Shown here piece by piece: positions 6,741 to 10,221 of a DNA stretch of 10,221 bases (position 1 is its first letter; each line of letters begins with the position of its first letter). The notes under the pieces were generated by a model. The model was not told the DNA's origin. It worked only from the letters and a program-made list of their open reading frames with translations, and did no database searches. This stretch comes from Candidatus Hydrogenedentota bacterium (lineage in GTDB: Bacteria; Hydrogenedentota; Hydrogenedentia; Hydrogenedentales; SLHB01), in assembly GCA_026387845.1 (NCBI GenBank), contig JAPLKX010000098.1, positions 1 through 10,221 of the forward strand. Reading direction: 5' to 3'. Both the position numbers and the translations under genes were made by a program.

Positions 6741-7328
6741 GTCCTCTGGCAGATCGACGAGGGCGACACCATCGGGTTCCGCGGGCCGTATGGCAACAGC
6801 TACCCGATGAAAGACTGGAAAGGCAAGAACCTGATCTTCATCGGCGGCGGGATCGCCATGCCGCCGATCCGCTGCGCCATCTGGTACGCACTCGAAAACA
6901 GAGCCGATTACGGCAACATCACCATCGTCTACGGCGCAAGAACCGTCGGCGACCTCGTATTCGTCGACGAACTCGACCAGTGGGCGCAAAAAGAGCGCAC
7001 CAGCGTGATCCAGTGCGTAGATCCCGGCGGCGAAACACCCGAGTGGAAACACGAGATCGGCCTCATCCCCCACGTCATCGAGCGCTCGAATATCCCCGCC
7101 GAAAACAGCGTCGCGCTAGTTGTTGGCCCGCCCATCATGATCCGGTTCACCCTCCCCGTCCTCGACAAAATGGGCATGGCCAAAAAAGACATCTACACCA
7201 GCCTCGAAAACAGAATGAAATGCGGCATCGGCAAATGCGGCCGCTGCAACTGCGGCCCCGTTTACGTCTGCAAAGAAGGCCCCATCTTCTCCTTCGAACA
7301 ACTCTCCCAACTCCCCAGCGACTATTGA
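6741..7328 (+). pseudogene. flxA: FlxA-like NAD(P)H oxidoreductase lacking its N-terminal FAD-binding part
   Basis: Family sequence begins at the first codon after the flxB stop (VLWQIDEGDTIGFRGPYGN) and runs 195 residues to the end. It has the end of the FAD-binding barrel, the nucleotide-binding motif IGGGIAMPPIR, VYGARTVGDLVF, and a 2Fe-2S domain of dihydroorotate-dehydrogenase-B type with cysteine codons at 7221, 7236, 7245, 7251 and 7269 (CGIGKCGRCNC). Full-length relatives are about 270-290 residues as I recall, so roughly 80-95 N-terminal residues with most of the FAD-binding domain are missing. The first usable ATG is 6807, which would give 173 residues. FlxA is the NAD(P)H entry point, so the complex should not work with this copy unless FAD binding is supplied elsewhere. 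It could also be an assembly deletion. Confidence 0.72.
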
Positions 7329-7348
7329 GGAAACAACACAGAAATAGG

Positions 7349-7370
7349 TGGCCTTACCCTGGCCTTACCC
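7349..7370 (+). repeat. 11-base perfect tandem repeat
   Basis: TGGCCTTACCC occurs twice in direct succession (7349-7359, 7360-7370), just after flxA and at the place where base composition changes. No function is evident; it may be a replication-slippage scar or mark the junction. Confidence 0.6.
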
Positions 7371-7427
7371 CCTTTTCTCGCTTTTTTAGTTTCCCTTTTA
7401 TAATGAAATGACAAACGCAAAGGGTCC

Positions 7428-7456
7428 TTGACAAGCTTCGGCAACCGGTTCATAAT
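7428..7456 (+). promoter_or_regulatory. Strong sigma70-type promoter for the accessory cassette
   Basis: A perfect TTGACA (7428-7433) and a CATAAT (7451-7456, one mismatch) are separated by the optimal 17 bases. Transcription would start near 7463, about 200 bases before the first full gene, so the mRNA has a long leader. The cassette therefore probably has its own expression, independent of the hdr-flx operon. Confidence 0.75.
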
Positions 7457-7465
7457 TATTGAGTG

Positions 7466-7528
7466 ATGCTATTTAACGACATCATGGGACTATGGGGGTT
7501 GTTGTTTAAGAAAGCGCACAGCACCTAA
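7466..7528 (+). CDS. Possible 20-residue leader peptide
   Basis: ATG at 7466 opens a frame of 20 codons (MLFNDIMGLWGLLFKKAHST) ending in TAA. It is hydrophobic in the middle and basic at the end, and begins within a few bases of the expected transcript start, so it would be nearly leaderless. There is no clear ribosome site. It may be a regulatory leader peptide, a tiny membrane-active peptide, or chance; a 20-codon frame is not statistically notable by itself. Confidence 0.15.
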   Translation: MLFNDIMGLWGLLFKKAHST

Positions 7529-7555
7529 GAAGCGACAGGTCGCACTTTAGCACCT
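7520..7555 (+). promoter_or_regulatory. Dyad flanked by direct repeats, possible operator or RNA element
   Basis: GCGAC (7532-7536) and GTCGC (7539-7543) form a small dyad centred between two copies of AGCACCT (7520-7526 and 7549-7555). The arrangement lies downstream of the predicted transcript start. It could be a repressor site or an RNA structure. The elements are short. Confidence 0.2.
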
Positions 7556-7653
7556 TGAATGGCAAAGAAAGTCACGTGAATGTCACTCTGATTTGACGCG
7601 TTTGATCAGTGGATCCCACAGAGCCATTCCGAGCAATGAGCAAAAACAAATGT

Positions 7654-7660
7654 AAGGGAG
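7654..7660 (+). promoter_or_regulatory. Ribosome binding site deciding the start of the 204-aa gene
   Basis: AAGGGAG lies 8 bases before ATG 7669. The frame extends upstream to 7609, but no comparable site precedes the earlier candidate starts. Confidence 0.7.
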
Positions 7661-7668
7661 AACATATA

Positions 7669-8283
7669 ATGCTTGATCGAGAACTAGAAGACCTCTTGAA
7701 AAGCATGCCACGAATTGCCGAGGTCGTTAACAAGTTCAAATCGGAAGAGGTTCAGAAACTGGCCTTTCAGCACTTAGTGCAATCCCTGGGATTGGAAGGG
7801 GAGGTGCCAGCCAGTCAAAATTTAGCAACACGCGCCAAGAAAACACCAACAAAGCGACTGAAGAGAGCACCGAAGGAAATCACTGCGGAAAATGGTAAAG
7901 CAGCCGAAACAAGAAGACGTCGTAAAAAGAGTGGTACTGTCGCATTGACAATGTTGCCTGACCTTAATCTCCGGCCGTCAAAAGGAAGATCCCTTTTAGA
8001 TTTTGTGAAGGAGAAATCGCCAAAGACGAACCAAGAACTGTACATCGTTCTTGTCTATTACTTGGAAAAAGTTCTCAAAGAATCGAACATCGGCTTGAAT
8101 CACATCTACACCTGCTTGAAGCAACTTGGGAGGAAAATTCCCGCCCAGCTTGGTTCGACTCTTACTACTACTGCCGCAAGGTCAGGACGTATTGATACCA
8201 GTAGCCTTCAAAATCTTACCGTGACGATTCATGGCGAGAATTTTGTGGAGCACGATCTTCCGCCTAAACCGAAGGACGATTAA
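7669..8283 (+). CDS. Unrecognised 204-aa protein with basic linker and probable winged-helix-like C-terminus
   Basis: I cannot assign a named family. Three parts are visible. Residues 1-45 are charged, amphipathic and probably helical (PRIAEVVNKFKSEEVQKLAF). Residues 52-88 form a very basic, low-complexity linker containing KKTPTKRLKRAPKE and TRRRRKKS. Residues 100-200 form a compact domain (QELYIVLVYYLEKVL, GLNHIYTCLKQLGRKIP, GRIDTSS, VTIHGENFVEHDLP). That last domain resembles C-terminal domains I have seen in short accessory proteins of defence-rich regions and reads like a winged-helix or small helical DNA/RNA-binding module; this is recollection, not a verified match. The start at 7669 is set by an AAGGGAG site. 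It is first in a three-gene unit, 5 bases before the next start. AT-richer codon choice than the operon upstream suggests horizontal origin. Nucleic-acid binding is inferred from the basic linker. Confidence 0.8.
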   Translation: MLDRELEDLLKSMPRIAEVVNKFKSEEVQKLAFQHLVQSLGLEGEVPASQNLATRAKKTPTKRLKRAPKEITAENGKAAETRRRRKKSGTVALTMLPDLNLRPSKGRSLLDFVKEKSPKTNQELYIVLVYYLEKVLKESNIGLNHIYTCLKQLGRKIPAQLGSTLTTTAARSGRIDTSSLQNLTVTIHGENFVEHDLPPKPKDD

Positions 8284-8288
8284 TCAGC

Positions 8289-9065
8289 GTGCCTATTGAT
8301 CCAAAAGCGCTTCTAAACAACATTCCTGCAGGGCTTCGAAAGTCACTCTTCGATTCGTTCCAGTCAATTGAGAAGAACTACCGAGAGAAGCATTGGGAGC
8401 CTTCCGAACTCAACGGGGGGAAGATGTGCGAAGTCGTTTACTCAATTCTCGAGGGCCACGTCGAAGGCAAATTTCCCTCTAAGCCAACTAAGCCGAGAAA
8501 CATGGTTGATGCCTGCAAGAACTTGGAACAGGCGGACGGGAAGCTTTTTTCCAGGTCCGTGCGAATCCAAATCCCCCGGATGCTTATTGCGCTTTACGAA
8601 ATTCGTAACAACCGAGGGGTAGGCCACGTTGGCGGCGATGTGGATCCAAATCATATGGACGCCGTTGTTGTGGTAAACATCGCGAAATGGATCTTTGCGG
8701 AGGTGATTAGGCTTTTTCATGGAGTTACCACGGAAGAAGCATCCGAAGCTGTGGATTGTATTATCGAGCGAGAGATTCCGCTGGTCTGGGAAGTGGGCAA
8801 AGTCAAGCGAATTCTCAATCCCAGTTTGTCGATGAAAGACAAGACGCTTGCATTGCTCTTTACGTGCGTAGGTCCAGTGAGGGAATCCGATCTTGTGACT
8901 TGGACTGAGCATTCGAATGGCGCTGTCTTTAGGCGCGATGTCTTAAAGAAAGCCCACAAGGCGAAACTCATCGAATATGATGCGAACAAAAAGGAAGTAC
9001 AACTCTCTCCACTGGGAGAGCAATACGTTCAGGCCAACATCAACCTTGCGTTGGATGGGAAATAG
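8289..9065 (+). CDS. HEPN-like protein with C-terminal winged-helix-like region, possible RNase effector
   Basis: This 258-residue protein has an N-terminal all-helical half and a C-terminal region that looks like a winged helix (residues about 175-250; FRRDVLKKAHKAKLIEYD, VQLSPLGEQYV). The helical half contains IRNNRGVGHVGGD, in which R106-N-N-R-G-V-G-H113 fits the R-x6-H pattern of HEPN ribonucleases, with the typical polar residue after Arg. The segment before it (LNGGKMCEVVYSILEGHVEG, residues 41-60) resembles the first conserved helix of abortive-infection C-terminal-like HEPN proteins. The GTG start at 8289 is 5 bases after the preceding stop with a weak AAGGA 12 bases upstream, so coupling is likely; the next ATG (8424) would remove part of the domain. 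An RNA-cutting effector in phage defence or a toxin is inferred, not shown. It could also be a catalytically silent HEPN scaffold. Confidence 0.78.
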   Translation: MPIDPKALLNNIPAGLRKSLFDSFQSIEKNYREKHWEPSELNGGKMCEVVYSILEGHVEGKFPSKPTKPRNMVDACKNLEQADGKLFSRSVRIQIPRMLIALYEIRNNRGVGHVGGDVDPNHMDAVVVVNIAKWIFAEVIRLFHGVTTEEASEAVDCIIEREIPLVWEVGKVKRILNPSLSMKDKTLALLFTCVGPVRESDLVTWTEHSNGAVFRRDVLKKAHKAKLIEYDANKKEVQLSPLGEQYVQANINLALDGK

Positions 9066-9091
9066 AGGTCATGGCGCAGCGAACTAAAGAT

Positions 9092-9097
9092 GGGAGG
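9092..9097 (+). promoter_or_regulatory. Ribosome binding site deciding the start of the Abi-alpha-like gene
   Basis: GGGAGG lies 7 bases before ATG 9105. The upstream in-frame ATG at 9090 overlaps this site and has none of its own. Confidence 0.7.
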
Positions 9098-9104
9098 AAT
9101 TGCC

Positions 9105-9809
9105 ATGACCGATGCTGAAGAAATAGCAAAAGCGATACAAGAATCAGCAAGATTGGGTGAGAAAGGATTGGACATTGCCGACAAAGCTGCCAGTTTCTTT
9201 GCTCAAGTGCTTAAAGATCCCATTAACGAAATTTCCGGGATGATTACAGATAAATTGCGCTTTGTTAGGTGGAAACGGATGGTTCAAATGGCAGAGGAAG
9301 TCAACAAGATTCTACGAGAGAAGAAGATCACAGATACACGAGCTGTTCCTCCCAAGATTGCGCTTCCGATTTTCGAAGAGGCATCGTTAGAAGATGATCC
9401 AAACCTTCAAAACCTTTGGAACCATTTGCTTGCAAATGCTATGAATCCCAACTTCAACGATGAACTGCGATACGGATTCATAGAAATGATCAAGGGAATC
9501 ACAGGTATAGAAGCTAAGTTGCTTCATGAGTTCTACCAAATACTCAGCAGAGAAGGAAAACTAAGGCCGATTACCGATGTCTATCAGTATAGCTTAAAAA
9601 AAGAGCAGATAATCCAAGCGCTCGGTATATCAGCGGATGTATATGCAATATCAGTAAATAATCTTATGCGGATGCAGTTGGTCTCTCCAGCAATCCTTAA
9701 AAACATTGGCGTTAGAATGGGCCATGAACCATTAACTATTTATAAAGGTATTGATGCAGTGACTCTTACCCCATTGGGTATCAAGTTTGTTGAAGCCTGC
9801 ATAAAGTAA
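9105..9809 (+). CDS. Abi-alpha (DUF4393)-like protein
   Basis: This 234-residue protein resembles the Abi-alpha/DUF4393 family, named from an abortive-infection context. The signature region at residues 81-113 has the family pattern: PPKIALPIFEEASLEDD, then a short spacer and LWNHLLANAM. It is preceded by an amphipathic helical N-terminus (about 1-50) and the basic FVRWKRMVQMAEEVNKIL helix, and followed by FIEMIKGITGIEAKLLHEFY. The C-terminal third (about 155-234; LTPLGIKFVEACIK at the end) looks like a winged helix, similar in style to the end of the preceding HEPN-like protein. No catalytic motif is known to me in this family, so its molecular role is open. The ATG at 9105 is chosen for its GGGAGG site. 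It lies 39 bases after the HEPN-like gene, closes the cassette, and shares its lower GC. Confidence 0.82.
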   Translation: MTDAEEIAKAIQESARLGEKGLDIADKAASFFAQVLKDPINEISGMITDKLRFVRWKRMVQMAEEVNKILREKKITDTRAVPPKIALPIFEEASLEDDPNLQNLWNHLLANAMNPNFNDELRYGFIEMIKGITGIEAKLLHEFYQILSREGKLRPITDVYQYSLKKEQIIQALGISADVYAISVNNLMRMQLVSPAILKNIGVRMGHEPLTIYKGIDAVTLTPLGIKFVEACIK

Positions 9810-9823
9810 CTCGACGGCGAAAC

Positions 9824-9881
9824 CGGGAGAGCCTCCCGATTTCAGAAAAAGCGGGAGAAGCACCCACTTCTCCCGGGAGGC
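9824..9881. terminator. Nested CGGGAG/CTCCCG inverted repeats, probable terminator-like structure
   Basis: Three pairings are visible. CGGGAG (9824-9829), loop AGC, CTCCCG (9833-9838). CGGGAGAAG (9852-9860), loop CACCCA, CTTCTCCCG (9867-9875), a perfect 9-base stem. GCCTCCCG (9831-9838) with CGGGAGGC (9874-9881), which would enclose the second hairpin. There is also a 10-base palindrome CTCCCGGGAG at 9870-9879. It lies 15 bases after the cassette's last stop, where a terminator is expected, but no T-run of classical length follows, so rho-independent termination is uncertain. A repeat element or mobile-cassette boundary is the alternative. Confidence 0.4.
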
Positions 9882-9943
9882 CCACTCATTTCTGCGAGAA
9901 GAAAGACTCAAGAACATCGAACCGCTTAGTTGAAGGGCGAATC

Positions 9944-9948
9944 GGAGG
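9944..9948 (+). promoter_or_regulatory. Ribosome binding site deciding the DUF2442 gene start
   Basis: GGAGG lies 8 bases before ATG 9957. The in-frame TTG at 9930 upstream is a less likely start. Confidence 0.6.
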
Positions 9949-9956
9949 CTGAATCT

Positions 9957-10199
9957 ATGTGGCGAGTTGTATCGGTAAAGCCGCTCCCGGGGTATCGTCT
10001 ACGCGTATCGTTCTCGGATGGTGTGCAGGGCGAGGTGGACCTTTCAGGCCGGTTGTTTGGTCCGGTGTTTGAGCCCCTCAAGGACCCCGGGTTGTTTGAG
10101 CAAGTGGGTATTGACGAGTTCGGGGTGGTGTGCTGGCCGAATGGGGCCGATCTCGCTCCCGACGCATTGTACGAGACGCTGGCGGGCGCGGCGAGATAG
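9957..10199 (+). CDS. DUF2442 domain-containing protein
   Basis: This 80-residue protein matches the small DUF2442 family across its whole length: VKPLPGYRLRVSFSDGVQGEVDL near the start in pieces (VKPLPGYRLRV, FSDGVQGEVDLS), then GPVFEPLKDPGLFEQV, VCWPNGADLAPDALYE at the end. The fold is probably a small beta-rich domain; no enzymatic residues are recognisable. DUF2442 genes commonly sit just downstream of DUF4160 genes, a pairing suspected to be toxin-antitoxin-like, but no intact DUF4160 gene precedes this one here; the 120 bases upstream hold only the inverted-repeat cluster. Its GC content is that of the host genome again, so it is probably not part of the accessory cassette. Confidence 0.85.
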   Translation: MWRVVSVKPLPGYRLRVSFSDGVQGEVDLSGRLFGPVFEPLKDPGLFEQVGIDEFGVVCWPNGADLAPDALYETLAGAAR

Positions 10200-10221
10200 A
10201 AGGGGGTATGGGGTTTGGGGT

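Larger units (their letters stand above)
7329..7668 (+). other. 340-base intergenic leader between the redox operon and the accessory cassette
   Basis: No normal gene fits here on either strand. The stretch is clearly AT-richer than the operon to its left. It holds an 11-base tandem repeat, a pyrimidine-rich run (7370-7399), a strong promoter, a 20-codon open frame beginning next to the expected transcript start, a small dyad flanked by direct repeats, the 8-base palindrome TCACGTGA (7572-7579) and the ribosome site of the next gene. I found no convincing rho-independent terminator for the redox operon: there are T-runs but no stem in front of them. Confidence 0.6.
7329..9890. other. Low-GC accessory block, probable horizontally acquired cassette
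   Basis: GC content and codon choice drop sharply after flxA and rise again by about 9930 (one 60-base line in the block counts at 43% GC, one in hdrA at 73%). The block holds its own promoter, three closely spaced co-directional genes and a closing structured repeat. No integrase, transposase or clear flanking direct repeats are visible, so the transfer mechanism is unknown. Confidence 0.5.

Noticed and set aside
5844..7073. Reverse-strand open frame (409 codons) opposite flxB and flxA
   Set aside because: A codon-bias shadow of the forward genes, with no domain recognisable.
7371..7410. Rho-independent terminator for the hdr-flx operon
   Set aside because: There are T-runs, but no GC-rich stem with a matching arm was found in front of them.
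6377..7411. Forward open frame of 344 codons overlapping flxB and flxA
   Set aside because: Arg/Pro/His-rich out-of-frame translation of two recognisable genes.
9840..9956. Remnant of a DUF4160 gene upstream of DUF2442
   Set aside because: Short frames ending near 9928 and 9951 were read, but their residues do not give a convincing DUF4160 match.
1..10221. tRNA, rRNA, CRISPR array or transposase gene
   Set aside because: No cloverleaf-like or rRNA-like segment, no spaced repeats of array type and no transposase or integrase motif was seen on either strand.

Overview
The window looks like a contig from an uncultured anaerobic bacterium with high GC. Single 60-base lines in the left part count at about 73% GC. 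The strongest lineage clue is a soluble heterodisulfide-reductase/flavin oxidoreductase operon of the HdrABC-FlxABCD type. It is known from sulfate reducers and many other strict anaerobes, and in metagenome bins of lineages such as Planctomycetota. I cannot assign a phylum from sequence alone.

Layout. (1) Positions 2-841: 3' part of a sugar-phosphate isomerase/epimerase-like TIM-barrel gene that begins left of the window. (2) Positions 843-7328: a tight co-directional operon hdrC-hdrB-hdrA-flxD(mvhD)-flxC-flxB-flxA behind a good sigma70-type promoter (843-872). Most junctions overlap by 4 bases (ATGA/GTGA) or leave 2-4 bases. By analogy with the family, FlxABC would take electrons from NAD(P)H and pass them through FlxD to HdrA. 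HdrA would bifurcate them to ferredoxin and, via HdrBC, to a disulfide acceptor. (3) Positions 7329-7668: an AT-richer leader with a near-consensus promoter (7428-7456). (4) Positions 7669-9809: three co-directional genes of visibly lower GC (one line counts at about 43%). They encode a 204-aa protein with a basic linker, a 258-aa protein with a HEPN-like R-x6-H motif, and a 234-aa Abi-alpha (DUF4393)-like protein. Together they look like an accessory, probably defence-related cassette. (5) Positions 9824-9881: nested CGGGAG/CTCCCG inverted repeats closing the cassette. (6) Positions 9957-10199: a high-GC DUF2442-family gene.

The energy operon carries three lesions or oddities. hdrA has a -1 frameshift near 4078, but the first reading frame ends in TGATG, so the last two ferredoxin clusters could be made as a separate 93-aa protein by stop-start coupling. 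flxA has lost its N-terminal FAD-binding part exactly at the flxB stop codon. flxC contains an in-frame palindromic/tandem insertion. These could be sequencing or assembly errors, genuine decay, or real rearrangements; read coverage and homolog alignment would decide.

The most promising candidate for an undescribed system is the three-gene cassette at 7669-9809. Its first member is not a family I can name, and the HEPN and Abi-alpha calls rest on motif recognition only.
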